This document shows positions 11,416 through 23,093 of a DNA stretch of 64,000 nucleotides, one piece after another. Every line of letters starts with the position of its first letter. Within the stretch, counting starts at the first letter, position 1. The stretch comes from Plenodomus lindquistii (lineage: Eukaryota; Ascomycota; Dothideomycetes; Pleosporales; Leptosphaeriaceae), in assembly GCA_025504975.1 (NCBI GenBank), contig JANUWI010000007.1, positions 868,001 to 932,000 on the forward strand. The letters run 5' to 3'. Below the pieces are notes generated by a model. The model did no database searches. It was not told where the DNA came from and was given only the letters and a program-made list of their open reading frames with translations. Position numbers and translations under genes: made by a program.

Positions 11416-14400
11416 TCACTTCATCCCAACATCCGGAAACAAAACCTGAACCATCTCATCCAAAAGCGTAAAAGCCAAATGTGTACTGCCCACCCGTTAG
11501 CCTCTCACCCTCTCAGAACTAAAAGTAGGAATACAACTTACTTCAACCGCGCATTATTAACCGTCCCCTCCACCTTCTTAGCCGCCAACTGTGCATTCTG
11601 CCGTCCCACCACACTACTCGCCAGCTCCGGCACCAGCGTATTCAACACCGTCGCCGCCTCTTTCCGACTCTTCTCTTTATCCTGATCCGTGCGCTCGACA
11701 CCGACCTTCATGCGACCGTTAGGCCACATGGAGTCCTTGAGCGTGTCAATGTACTTTACTACATTGTTTTCTGAGAGCAAGTTGTCAAAGGATTCGCGGA
11801 CTTTCCGCTCGATTGTGCCGCCGAGGAGTTGGTGCAGAACTACGACCACTGCGCGACCGCGGAGCCAGTTGTTTTCGCGGTTGAGCTCGAATGTTTCGAG
11901 GAAGATGTCGCAGATTGGTTTGACGAAGGGTTCTAGCTCTTTATTTTCAAATGCGAGGAGTTCGGCTTCGGCTTCGGCGTCGGTGTTGGGTTCGCCTGCT
12001 ACAAGGACGCCCGAGGCGGAGAGTTGGCCTGGTTGTGCCGTTGTGCCGTTGGTGGCGGCGAGTTGGGTTGTTGCTGCTGAGATGAGATTTTGCCCGGCGA
12101 CGGAGAGTTGATCGAGAACGGGGATGTTGCCGAGGAATTCTTCCATGCCGTCGGCGACGGAGTTGTAGATGCGGGTTACGAAGTCGTTGGAGTTGGGGTC
12201 TTGATTACGCATGGCATCGGCAGGGCTGATGGCTGCTTGGGAGAGGAACGCTCGTAGCTCGCGACTTCGACAGACGGCTGGAATGAGTAGAAGTTCCTGC
12301 AATCGCAATTATTAGTAACGAATGTTCGGAAATGACAGAACGCGAGCAACTCACCCTTAAGTACTTCTCAAGCCCAAGCCTACGTTTTTGCAGGAAGTCT
12401 TTTTGAAGCTTGAGCATCATTTGTCGGCGTGGAAACTCCAAGTTCCTAACTTGTGAGAATTTGGCGCGCAGCCTCTTGTTCAGCTCATGAAACTCGCTGT
12501 ACCGTCGGGAGATGACCCATGTGGCTGCAGGCATTTGATCGCCAGCGCGCCTTCGTACTTCAATAACGTCTATTTCCAGCATTAGCACCTAGTAAATGCG
12601 CAACGATTCAAGGTCCTGACTTACACATGGCATATTCTTTGCCGTCTTCTTCAGTGCCAACCATGATCGACTGAATGAAGACATTCGCACGACCATACAA
12701 GCTGTTGTCGCTCTCCTGCACGATGTATTGCTGTCGCTGTAGTTCCTTCCGCTGAATTTCTCGCTGCAAACTAGCTTTCGACTTGCGCAATATTCTCAGC
12801 TCTGCAGCATTATTCGTCAATTCAGCTTTGGACGTCAAAGAATTCACAATGGACTCTTGCGACACCAGGCGCTCAATGTCTGCAGTGAGAGCATCGATTG
12901 CTTCGGCCAAACCCAGGTCTCCAGGAGCAGCCTCGTGGATTTCCTCGTCGGCGTTCTTAGTACGTGGCATGGGATCCTCAATTTCGTCTTCTATGAACCT
13001 CTCTTCATCACCAAAGATATCGTCATCGAAAACCCCACGCGTTCTGGGTTCGCCAACAAGACCTAGTGACGCTATACTTGGTTTCAGAGCACTTTTTGAT
13101 TGTTGGCTCAAGGGACTTGGCGACAGCGCTCTAGGCAAGTCGGCAGAGCCTCTCAGGGAGCTGTTGTCGCGTGATGAGTTGAGCGTGGGTTCATAGAAGA
13201 TTGAGCCTTCGGGTTCGTCCATGATATCGGTCAAGGCAGCTTGCATTGCGTCTACGACGCGAGCATTGTTCCCGTTTGGCCGGTCCTGCCCGTAATCAGA
13301 ATCGAGGCTTGCAGTCGAATGTGCCATCGGATCAGTGTCATAGTCGTCGTCGAAGAGTGGCGCGCGAGAGGAGGGGGACGGTCCGTCGAGTGACCGCCTC
13401 GCAGGAGGCTCCATGGTTGCCATGATCCCTTGACTCTTAAGATCTGAGGATGAAGCTACAGCCCTTCTCAGATCCCCATGGGGAACTTGAAGGCCACTCT
13501 TCTGTCTTGATTGCGTCCGTATCATGGCTGGGGCCACTGAGGATGGATTGTCCAGAGTCTGTGCAACGGTTCTTGTATTGACTGAACTCCTCCCAGCGTT
13601 CGCTGCTTCATCCATGGCGAGCCACTTATAGTACAAATTAGACTTCTTGAACCTGCGAAAGTGCGGATCCTGTAGCTGTTCATAGGCGGCGGTCTGCGCA
13701 CGTAACAACGCACTGCGAGCATTATAGTACTGCTGAGGTGTTGCCGAGCGTCCCGCCTTCAAGAATTCGCCTACTGCCTTCCGAGCTTCTGGCAAGATCT
13801 TGAGTTCCGGCTTCGACAGGTATCCTTCGTAAATTTGTGCCAGATCTGCACGGTCGGACTCTGTCCAGGCTGGCAAGGAACTAACGTACTCTGGCGGATC
13901 ATCTGTCTCTACTTCCAGCGGGTTTCGAAAGCCATCTACGACAATCCAGAATTGCACTAGTCGCATGAGATCCGCTTGGTCCATGAACTCCATGAAGCAA
14001 GATAGGCCTGATGCGTCATACAGGACTTCTCGCAAAGAGGCATTTGCGAATTTTGATGCAGTGCGCCTGTGCTTGGGCTTCTCCTGAGCAGCCACTTTCG
14101 CCCGAACCGAACCACCAGCGCTGAGATTTGTGACCTTCGAATCGAGAATCTGCCTCGCCGTCTCCAGCCGCCGAAGGTACACAGGGTCTTGTCCTTCAAC
14201 CACTGAGTCCTTTCCTAGTTGACTCGATATTTCGCTACGAAATCGACGCGCGTCTGCTAGAGTATTGGTCTGTCTTATGGCACGGATAAATCTCTCGAAT
14301 TTCCGCTCGTTGTCTCCAGGCGCGAGCTTGGGGAATTGGGCGTGGTTGGTAGGCTTCGTCGAGGGTGGTGCGTGTTCGTCGAGGGCAGCCCGCAGCTTCC

Positions 14401-15343
14401 GGACAGTCTTTCGTTCTTGTAACAGACTGCGTCCCTATAGCTGTTAGCAGGTATACCGCACATGATCATGGCCAACGCTCACATAGCCCTCCATAAGCTG
14501 GTTCCACGTATCAGGATCCGCCAGCATCTGCATCACAGGCGATAGTACTGCGCAGGCCACAAGCTCCTTTATGAGTGCATTGACCGCAGAACTCGTCAGC
14601 ATGTTCGCAGGCATGACCTTGGGCAGCAATCGGGTGACAATGCTTCGGAGATGTTGTTGTTGAATAGGCTTGGTATTCGAGTATGCCAGCGAGGCTGCAG
14701 GGTGTAGTCGACCCTCTTTGTATTTGGCTGCTATAGCCAGATCTAGCTCTTCCGAGTCTGTGATGTTGCGCGACAGCTTGCGGCCGCGTACAATACGCTC
14801 TGCCTCGTAAGAAGCGCGCAGGTGGTCGGTAATCAGGGGAATCATCCGCGAGACGACTGTTTCCACCATGTCCACTGCCAGTATGCGATCCCGGATCTCA
14901 CCCATAGCCGCCCTCACTGCCCTGTCCACTTCATTCACAAATGTGGGACTCTTGCTAATATTGCCATACCAGCTCTTCACAAAGTCGCGCAGTATGAGAC
15001 CAATCAGCACGTCCAAGCTGTCTGATATCATAAAAGACGCGGGGTATAGAGGCTCCATCATGTACATGTTGCGCTGGTTCAATGCCTCTCTTTCAGCCTT
15101 CCACCTTTCCGGCGCAACGAAGGCAACATGGCGAGGGCCATAGTTTACTTCTCCTCCTGCTCGGAGCGCCGGATCCCAAGAATTCGTGAAAATGAGCCAT
15201 GTCAGCAAGGCGAAGGTCGCGAGGACTCCAGCGACAAAGGCGTAGGGCAGGTAGCGCAGCTTCGGCTGCCAGTGGGTCAAGTAGCCCCAGGCAATAAAGA
15301 CGGCAATAGCAGAGAGAATCACATCTCTACGCTTCAGGGCCAT
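11416..15343 (-). CDS. mdm1: Mdm1-type sorting nexin (PXA-RGS-PX-nexin C)
   Basis: Protein of 1236 aa in five exons: 14483-15343, 12625-14434, 12355-12569, 11542-12296 and 11416-11485. Introns are 48-58 bp with consistent phases. In intron 2 the frame requires the acceptor GAAATAG at 12570, not the earlier CTAG, giving KEYAMYVIEVRR. Domain order: two membrane segments at about 7-25 and 29-52; PXA domain at about 100-285; RGS domain at about 415-560; a low-complexity acidic linker; PX domain at about 870-985 with RRYSEFHELNKRL and the lipid-binding FPRR; and a nexin C domain to the end, finishing LLDEMVQVLFPD. Yeast Mdm1 tethers ER to vacuole and lipid droplets and binds phosphoinositides through PX; the same role is inferred here. 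It lies downstream of prp46 on the same strand, 346 bp away. Confidence 0.93.
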
Positions 15344-15689
15344 AATCGTACAGGCGGCGCCCGATCCGGCATCTTGGGTGAGTCGGGGTGTCTAGAGGAT
15401 GCGCGAAGCTTGGTGTTCGACATCCCGCAATCACCTGCGCTTGGACCACTGACGTCGCACCCGCGCCTCATATCCGTTCCGCCATGTACATGGTCAATAC
15501 CTTTAAGTTGGATACCTCAGGAATTTCAAGACTCAAAGCCACCCAACGAATGTGCATTCAAGGCTATATTGTCTCTCACTATGGGACTATTTGTCCAGGT
15601 ATCAACGCCCAAGCATTCGCATGCATGCCTAACGCCAGCCAACTCCGCATCATATGCATGCCAGATCCCTATATACAAGATATCCACAC
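15344..15689. other. intergenic between prp46 and mdm1
   Basis: 346 bp holding the prp46 3' end region and the mdm1 promoter. No coding frame is supported. Confidence 0.4.
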
Positions 15690-17156
15690 CTAAAACTTTT
15701 GTCGTCCAAGCGTTGGCTTCCATTCCAGAGGATGCGTCTCCTCAGTCGCGTTCTCGTCCTGCTTCCAGATCTGTATCGACTTATCACTACCACCCATGAT
15801 AAGGCGTAGGCCCGTCCTATCGAATGTACTACACATCACACCTGCTTCAGCACTGAGCGATCCAGGCTGTGCAACTTGCTCTCCGTGCTGGAATCTATAA
15901 CCTGTCTTCCAGTCGTAGAAACTGCATGATCCGTCGTCTCCACCAGCAAATGTGACGTTGTCCTCGTTGACAGATATCGTGTTGATAATGCTGTTGACAG
16001 GTGAGAAGTTCTGCATGAAGTCGCCGCGTGGGCATAACCATTGCTTCATCGAGTTTGCGCTTCCACTTGCGAAAGTGTATTCTGTAGGGTGAAGTGCGAG
16101 TGCGCGGACCGACTTCTTGTGATGTGTAAGCACTGTCTGCGTCTTTCCAGCGACAAGGTCCCAAAGGCGTATCTGGCTGTCCATAGAGCCCGATATGACC
16201 TGGGGATCGCCTTCTTGTGTTTGTATACTCGTCACTGTGCCCTTGTGCCCGCCCAATACGTGGATATTGGTCCTGGTCCTCATATCCCACACTCTCACAA
16301 CTCCGTCTCGTCCACCAGTACACAGTACGTCGACCGTTGGATGCAAACTCAGGCTATACACTCCGCTAAGATGTCCGTGGTAGTGACGGATGACTTTGTT
16401 GGTTTCCAGATCCCAGCACTTGACCATCTTGTCCTCTCCACATGAGAACAGGTATGGATGCCGTGGGCTGACGGCCAAACCACGTACTGCAGAGATGTGA
16501 CCCGTCAACGTCAACTTCAGCTGACCGCTGGCCAAATCCCAGAGCCGGATCGTACGGTCCGCAGACCCTGATGCGAAGAACTGATTGTCGGGGTCTACAG
16601 CTAGCGAGCGCACCCACCCCATTGAGCCCGCAAGAACCCTCGAGACCTTCCAAGGAGCATGCCACTCAGGCTTCGCTTGTTTGACCACATCTTTTCGCAC
16701 AAGGGCACTCGATGTTTGGTCCCTGTTCGGTGTAGGCCCGTTTGCGTTTGGTGCCGCACCCTTGCCTCCTGCTCGTACCGCCAACTGCATCGACTGTGAG
16801 TCTCGCGCCTTGTCTGCCTTCTCAGAGACTCCGTCAATCATCCTTTGCATCTTAGGATCTGAAGCCTTCTCTTCTGCGTTCTGTGCCTTGATCTTCTTGC
16901 GTCGCTCTGCAGCTGTTGAAGCCGCAGCAGCCATTTTGGTGGCCAGGGCAGGCGGCAGCTCGCGTACGGCCTCATATTCGTTGCGAATACGCACTGCGAC
17001 CCCAATCTGGTCGGCTGCTGCAGAGGGCGCATTCGTTGTGGGCTGGGCTGAGTATACAGGGTTGGAGGCGTGATCTAGGGCTACTGAAGATGCGAAGTCG
17101 GCCGCAAATATGTCTCTCGTGCGTTTCGCGGATGCGCGTACAGCTTGTTCAGCCAT
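15690..17156 (-). CDS. prp46: pre-mRNA-splicing factor Prp46 (PLRG1/PRL1 family)
   Basis: Single-exon protein of 488 aa. The N-terminal 165 residues are Ala/Lys-rich and partly helical. From about residue 170 come seven WD40 repeats, beginning WKVSRVLAGSMGWVRSLAVD, with clear GSADRTIRLWD, CGEDKMVKCWD, GGRDGVVRVWD and GSMDSQIRLWD blade ends. The order and wording of the blades match the PLRG1/Prp46/Cwf1 family rather than a generic WD40 protein. Family members sit in the NineTeen complex and stabilise the active spliceosome in the nucleus. The intron-rich neighbours fit a need for such a factor but prove nothing. The start at 17156 is the first ATG and gives the usual family length. Confidence 0.94.
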   Translation of the reverse strand: MAEQAVRASAKRTRDIFAADFASSVALDHASNPVYSAQPTTNAPSAAADQIGVAVRIRNEYEAVRELPPALATKMAAAASTAAERRKKIKAQNAEEKASDPKMQRMIDGVSEKADKARDSQSMQLAVRAGGKGAAPNANGPTPNRDQTSSALVRKDVVKQAKPEWHAPWKVSRVLAGSMGWVRSLAVDPDNQFFASGSADRTIRLWDLASGQLKLTLTGHISAVRGLAVSPRHPYLFSCGEDKMVKCWDLETNKVIRHYHGHLSGVYSLSLHPTVDVLCTGGRDGVVRVWDMRTRTNIHVLGGHKGTVTSIQTQEGDPQVISGSMDSQIRLWDLVAGKTQTVLTHHKKSVRALALHPTEYTFASGSANSMKQWLCPRGDFMQNFSPVNSIINTISVNEDNVTFAGGDDGSCSFYDWKTGYRFQHGEQVAQPGSLSAEAGVMCSTFDRTGLRLIMGGSDKSIQIWKQDENATEETHPLEWKPTLGRQKF

Positions 17157-20064
17157 GATGGTCTGTTGAGGTTGCCTTTTGAGTCCGGCGATGTGTGTCG
17201 GTGCTGAAATCTTCCAGATAGTCTTGATGTTCTATCTACAGCAAGGCGACAGTGATGGCGCGGTGTCTAGGTACGATATCGTTTGTTGGGTGGAGGTGTT
17301 CGTACTGGAGAAGTTGATGCTACACTCGTCCCGAACATTGGAACTTTCACTAGCGCGACTCGTTCGCTCCGACCTTCTGCCGAGACGCGTCTTGTCTTAT
17401 CACAAGTTTGACATTCAACCCAACGTTTCGACATAGATCTGTAAAGCTTGACTCAACAACTCCCCAGAAACTTGTTTCGATCTTGTCAAGTGTATATTCA
17501 TCACTGCGTCCTCAAATGCGAAGAATGCCACCTTTCCTAGTACTCGAACTCACAAATCTGCCTTGACGGCCTTGCGATGTTCATGAAACTTGCTTGTCTC
17601 TCGTAGGAGGTGTGTCAGCGACTACCGGTATGTGTAGTGCATATGATGCTCGTTATCGAAGAGAGCTCTTCTTTTCGCATGATACAGATTCTGTTGATCG
17701 GAATGATTCAGCGACATAATCTTCACATGTGCAGATAAAGGGTACATATGTGAACACGCAGATGCTAAGCTTGGGGACCATGAAAGTACGCATCTACAAA
17801 GAAGACATCTCGAAGCCTGTTGTCGGCCAGCTACTTTACCTAGTTCTCCAAGCCACCAATTCCTACCATATGGCTCAATAGACACGAGTGTACCATCAAT
17901 CCTGAGTACATACGTCCAAGACCGGGCACCTGATTCCAAAACGCATTTCACCTCATACTCCGAGTTTCGAAGACAAACCCATGCGCACGCTGTGGGTAGT
18001 GAAGATTCTTGCAATCAAGAGCACAAGTACATCGAAAAAGATAATGATGTCGACGTTGCCCTGAGATATCTCCGCTTTAAGACCCGTAGCAGTACAACGT
18101 CGATTCCTTGTCCATTGAAACATAAGAGATGGGATTATGTGGGCGCATACAATAGCCGACACCGGCAGAAATCACACCTGGCATGAGGGGGAACGGACAG
18201 AACTGACACCAGAACAACAACCTCAGCCATGTTCCAGGATTGCGTCCACACCTCCGAAGATTCCCTGTGGAAACCCATGTCGATCATATGCCACGCACGA
18301 AGCAATTAGACATAGGAACTCGGGCAGGCCGACGGGGAAGATTCTAACAAGGGTAGACTTGGGGCGTCCTGCGGCCGACATCTGGGCTACCATTCGGCAT
18401 ACGATTGCTGGAAATTTTACTAAACCATGCCTCGAGTAGCATTGCCTGAAGCGGGCGCGTCGTTCGTGAGGCTGCTTGCCCTCACCTCGAGACGATGATG
18501 TTACCCTCACACGGTCACGCCCGCATTAGCTTTGTCTTACAAGATAATTCAGACCGCGCTTTGCGCAGCCACGCATTTGAAAATGGCCAATCCTTTACTG
18601 GAATTTGAAGGCAACCCCCAGACTCACTTCTCGCGCCATCGCCAGCGTGATTGTTGTCGATCGTCACCAAGGCTAGCTCACAGGCAACGACACTGCACGC
18701 CTGTTACAGAACCTGCATCACAGACAAGCCGAAGTTGCTGATACCGTTACCGTTTTGACTCACTGTGTTGTCAGAAGCACATGCTACCGAGGAGTGTAGT
18801 CACCGCTAAGCCGCCCCCAACCCAACGAGGCAACATGCCGCTGCAGCTAACACGACGCAGGAACGTTGTACCCTGGCTCTGATCTACACACATCCAATTA
18901 ATTGCACCTCCAAATTGACTCAACAATGCGGAGTAAAGGATAATTTAGCGTGTGAGCAGAGGGGAATAGTTGAGATGTACGTATCTTGTCTTACGGCAGT
19001 ACACAATCCAGAGTCAATTGCAGCAAATAGCGAATGTCGGCTCTGCGCACTACTAATGCACACATGTCGTGGCTTGTAGTTCACAAAACGTTGGAGCATG
19101 CCGTAAGGGTCTGGCGCCATGAGGCTTGATCTTGTAGCATGTGAAACAACTGCGAAATACCCGAGGAATGTAGATCTAGCGGGGACAATGACATTCAAGC
19201 CGATTTTTGCGGGGTTAGCGCGACGCGGCCCTTTACCTATACTGGGGATGTGCGAATGTTGAAATGTTAATTAGACGCGGTGTGACGAGCTCGATGCAGA
19301 CAACTTAGCGCCTTAAACTCTAAGAAGGTATTATAGGCGTTTTCTGTCTCGCCTCGCACAATGAATGGCCACGACCAACCTGTTGATGGCCTCGAATCTC
19401 GACATTTCTTATTTGTGCCTTCACACCCCGCGCCGGGAGATCACGTATGGGTAAGCCAACGAAGTATGATACTAGAATCTGACGCAGTCTCTCATAGGTC
19501 AGATTCCCCGTGTTGTGAATTTTGTAGATTGTTACTATACTGAAAACACCCACTCTTCAACCTCCCCAATACGAGACTCGAAGCCCATGACGCCACACTG
19601 CCTCTTCTGGACAACTCGTATGCAATTCGCGGCGCGGTGTAGCAATCACGATGTCTCGGAACGACATGGGATGTAGTCTAGAGACGAACGTGACAGCGCT
19701 ACTATCCCAATACAACCCCCGATCACCACTACCAACGCGGGGAAGAATCCTAGATCGGCCTACATCCCATTACCGAGCTGTACCATGTGAAGATTTCCCC
19801 GGATGGATACCCCAGATTGCAAGGATCGGTGCGGGCAGGGTTTCTCCACAGGTAGTGACGGGACGGCAAAAGCAGGTCACTGGACACGAGCCTGTTTTCG
19901 AGAAGGGCCAATGCGACGCTGTGCTTGTTATAAAGACCCGTTGTTGGACGTTTGTTTGTGGGATTATCGGCTCTGTTGTTATCTATCCGCATACTCAGAA
20001 AAGTTCTTTGCTATCTCCATCACTGTCTCTTCCAGGTTTCAACCTTCACATCATCATTGTCAAT
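17157..20064. other. 2.9-kb gene-poor interval
   Basis: Apart from a weak candidate at 17765-17980, I see no supported gene. The first 200 bases are the prp46 promoter. The last 150 are the CFEM gene leader, with a pyrimidine-rich TCTCCATCACTGTCTC tract before the ATG. No repeats or RNA genes are recognisable. Confidence 0.4.
17765..17980 (-). CDS. candidate 3' part of a small unknown gene
   Basis: On the minus strand, an open frame including ARSWTYVLRIDGTLVSIEP and RNWWLGEL ends at a GTAAAG donor (intron 17794-17839, TTTGTAG acceptor). It joins in frame to DAYFHGPQA and a TAG at 17765. The donor, the 46-bp length and the acceptor fit the introns of firm genes here. The 5' end is not identified and no family is recognised, so this may be chance. 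Confidence 0.2.
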
Positions 20065-20746
20065 ATGAAGACCTTCCAGCTCGCCTCCATCATTGCTCTG
20101 GCCTCCGTTGCCACTGCTCAGCTCGACCTGGTCCCGCAGTGCGCTGTATGTCGTCCGCTTTGAATGTTCATAGGATATCAACTAACCGTTTGGAACAGTT
20201 GCAATGCTTCCTCGGCCCCCTCACTAGCGATGGGTATATACCTTAACGATCTCCGTTACTAGAACGTCTATTCTGACTCGTCGCAGGTGCTCAGAATTGA
20301 CTGACTTTAGATGTCATTGCGAGAAGGGAGCGACTCTGATCGGATCAGTCCAGCCCTGTGTGCAAGGCGCCTGCTCCCCCGCCGACCAACTCACCTCCCT
20401 CAACTCCGTCAAGAAAATCTGCGAGGACGCCGGCGTCCCAATTGAGCTTCCCGAAGCCAGCGAGATCTCTGCCGCTCCTGCGTCATCCGCTGCTGTTGCC
20501 GTCTCCTCTGCTGCACCGGCTGCTACCTCTGCGGTCGCAAGCGCTGCTTCTTCCGCTGCATCAGCTGCCAGCTCGGCAGTCCAAGTCGCTACATCTTCGC
20601 TCGCTGGTGCTGTGTCTTCGGCCGTTGCTAGTGCTACTTCGGCTTCGGCTTCGGCTTCGCTTCCTCATTTCACGGGGGGTGCGGCGGCTCAGGCTACTGG
20701 CGCTGCTGTCCTCATTGGCGCTGCGGCTTTTGCTATGCTTTTGTAA
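20065..20746 (+). CDS. CFEM-domain GPI-anchored cell-surface protein
   Basis: Protein of 191 aa in three exons: 20065-20145, 20199-20233 and 20287-20746. It has a signal peptide (MKTFQLASIIALASVATA), then a CFEM domain with all eight cysteines at 26, 30, 40, 48, 50, 63, 68 and 84. The spacing PxCAxxC, CxC and the Asp45 two residues before the fourth-cysteine segment fit the CFEM consensus. In Candida Rbt5/Csa2 this Asp coordinates haem iron. An Ala/Ser-rich stalk (about 95-170) and a hydrophobic C terminus after a small-residue ASLPHFTGG region indicate a GPI anchor. Such proteins act in haem capture, adhesion or host interaction; the particular role is not visible. The two short introns lie inside the CFEM domain. 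Confidence 0.93.
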
Positions 20747-21599
20747 GCATTGCGTTAGTGGGACTGGGGTGTAATGTCGATGGTACGGAAGGACGATGAG
20801 ACTTGTATAATACCAGTAATTGGGATACTTGAGGTTATAGCTTGGTATTATCTAGTGATTATGCGGGGTTTTTTTTTGCTTTAGCAATTGCGATAACATT
20901 GCGTTGGGTGAATCATATGGCGCTGTTGTAAGAATTGGAATGGACAAGTGCGTGCTTGTGTATGCTTCCCTTACAGTCCAAAGACGCAATGTAAAGACCC
21001 GGACAACGCTCATGTCAATATTCACAATACACATAATCACCTCAATACGAAAATCAAAGATGAGAGGCGAATTAGATCGGTTCGCGGTTATCTAGATTGT
21101 CGCATGGCATGGTGTGGCATCCTACTACACACGCATATGCGGGATTTGGAAAACAACTATTCAGGGAGGGCGGAAAAGATATCATGTATGGATGGGGCTT
21201 TGCGTTGATGTTGGAACGTTTGTAATACCACATGTAGATGGTGGGTATATAGGTGGATGGGAATCGTTTTTGCAATTGGGTTTTGGATCGGCTTGGGTGA
21301 TGTTACGTTACTGTTTTGCGTGGTGAGGTTGTTTGTCGTCAATGGGATTGATTTCTAGCATTGAAATGCGTTTCATGTGAGAGGATGGGAGATGGTTGGA
21401 CTGGCGGGTGAGTGACATGAGTATTTCGCTGCAAGGGCTGATTTTCATGGCGTGACGTTTTTGTCGGCCATGTACAGGACCATAATCATACATAGTCACA
21501 CCTAGAGTGTCTGCTCATCCTGCTTCCCACGTTCTTCGTTTCAAGGAATGCGAGGACACTCTCCATCGTCTAGCAAACAGTCGATACTTCGTCCGCTCA
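20747..21599. other. intergenic between CFEM gene and hei10
   Basis: 850 bp holding the 3' flanks of two converging genes. A T-run at about 20870 and AT-rich DNA follow the CFEM stop. No coding frame is convincing. Confidence 0.4.
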
Positions 21600-22856
21600 T
21601 CATCCCAAGTGGCCTCCGTTGGCATTGTCTCCGTTCCTCCTCGTCGAGTTCCTTGCAAACGGAGCATTCCTCGTTTGACGCGCAGCAACACTACCAACTA
21701 GAGGCTGTCTGGTCATAGGAGAAGCTTGGTAGGGTCGGTCGGCGTTCTGGCTCATGTAAGGGTTCTGACTGCTTCCACCGAGAACAGGCAAACGGCTGCG
21801 GTGAGCCTGGGAGGGAGTTATGACGGGCGCAGATTCTGCGAATGGTCAGCATGTTGTAAATGGGAAGTTGACGAGCCACATGTTTGTGCCAAACACTGGG
21901 TAACGTACGACCAGTAAGGACCCTACCACCTAGCCCCCGACCTTGCAAATGTGATCTGTACGAAGGGCCGACACCGATGCCGCCCGGCTGCTGCTGGGTA
22001 CTACTTCCAGAACTCCCGCTATGGTTTCGTTCATGCGGTCTCTTGTTGCTTGCTTGCTGGCGATCGCGCATTTGGTTGAAGTTCGCAGTACTAATGCGGG
22101 CGCCAGGAAGTCGGCTGATGAAATGGTCGCTACGAGCCGTGTTAAGAGCGTGCTCGGCCTCGTCGCCAGCAGCATTAGCGACCTGAGATGCCATGACTTG
22201 TGCCTTTAAGGCTTGGTACATCTTCTGGGTAGCCGCTAGTGATTTCGCTTTACCTTGGAAGGCGTTGGCGAGCTCCTGATTCTTGTCCACCAGGGAAGCT
22301 TGCTCCGCTTGCATGGCTGCGAACAGAGTGAGCTTCGGATGGTACTGTAATCAAGTAGAAGACCATACCATGCATCTTATCCTGAAGTGCCTTGATCTGG
22401 GAGTTGGCATCATGGATGAGCTGGTCCATCTGCTGGCTCAAGACGTTGTACTTCTCCGTGAGCCCTTTGGCCAAGTGCTCCTGATAGATGATCTCTTGGG
22501 ACGTCTGATAACTATGGAATGCCAGGCCGCGGCTTACACACTCCATGATGACCGTTGGACTGAGCCCTGACAGTACGCTAGTCTTGTAGTCTTCAGAGGG
22601 ATTGAGACCAGCGATGACGACGTCGTCTGGATTGTGGAGTGAAGCACTGCATGCTGGGCACGTTCTGTTCGCATTCGTGGACCTCGATAGTCCAGTCGAG
22701 TCGGCACACTGTGTGCAGAAGACGTGACTGTCTTTGGTGAGCAATTGCACGCCTGCACAACCTCAAGCACACGGCGTACCTGCAGGTGGTGACAACGGCT
22801 CGATCGTGCAGCTGCGTACGGCATTTGAGATTGTTGCACCTCAGCTCGAATTCCAT
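21600..22856 (-). CDS. hei10: Hei10-like RING E3 ligase (CCNB1IP1 family)
   Basis: Protein of 359 aa in four exons: 22780-22856, 22369-22727, 21909-22316 and 21600-21835. The RING-type ligands are C7, C12, C25, H27, C30, C33, C49 and C52, with splice 1 falling at TTC|SHVFC. A long coiled coil (about 100-175) follows, then a Ser/Gly/Arg-rich tail. The final splice is needed to reach QSAPVITPSQAHRSRLPV; without it the frame ends early. The opening MEFELRCNNLKC and LHDRAVVTTC match what I recall of Sordaria Hei10, a SUMO/ubiquitin ligase on the synaptonemal complex that selects crossover sites. That meiotic role is inferred by family. It lies 237 bp downstream of rxt2 on the same strand. Confidence 0.9.
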
Positions 22857-23093
22857 TGTTGCTGCGATGTCTGAGTGAATGAAGTGGGGAGTCTGAACAC
22901 AGCAGGAGCATCCCGCGCTGACGCGAAAGCACGTGACCCTGACCTCGCATATGGCAGGGCAAGAGCGAGTGAACGAACGACCGTTCAAAAGCCGCGTCAT
23001 TTGGCAAGTAACCTGTTACCAACGCGTGTAACGCTGGATCCGGCGCACTCTTCTGGGCCGTGCGAGAAATATTTTGGGTCGGATGGATGGCTC

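Noticed and set aside
18990..19085. Short plus-strand frame (HNPESIAANSECRLCALLM) recalling the start of HET domains
   Set aside because: Only about 35 residues, followed at once by a stop, and no other HET motifs are visible nearby. Chance is likely.
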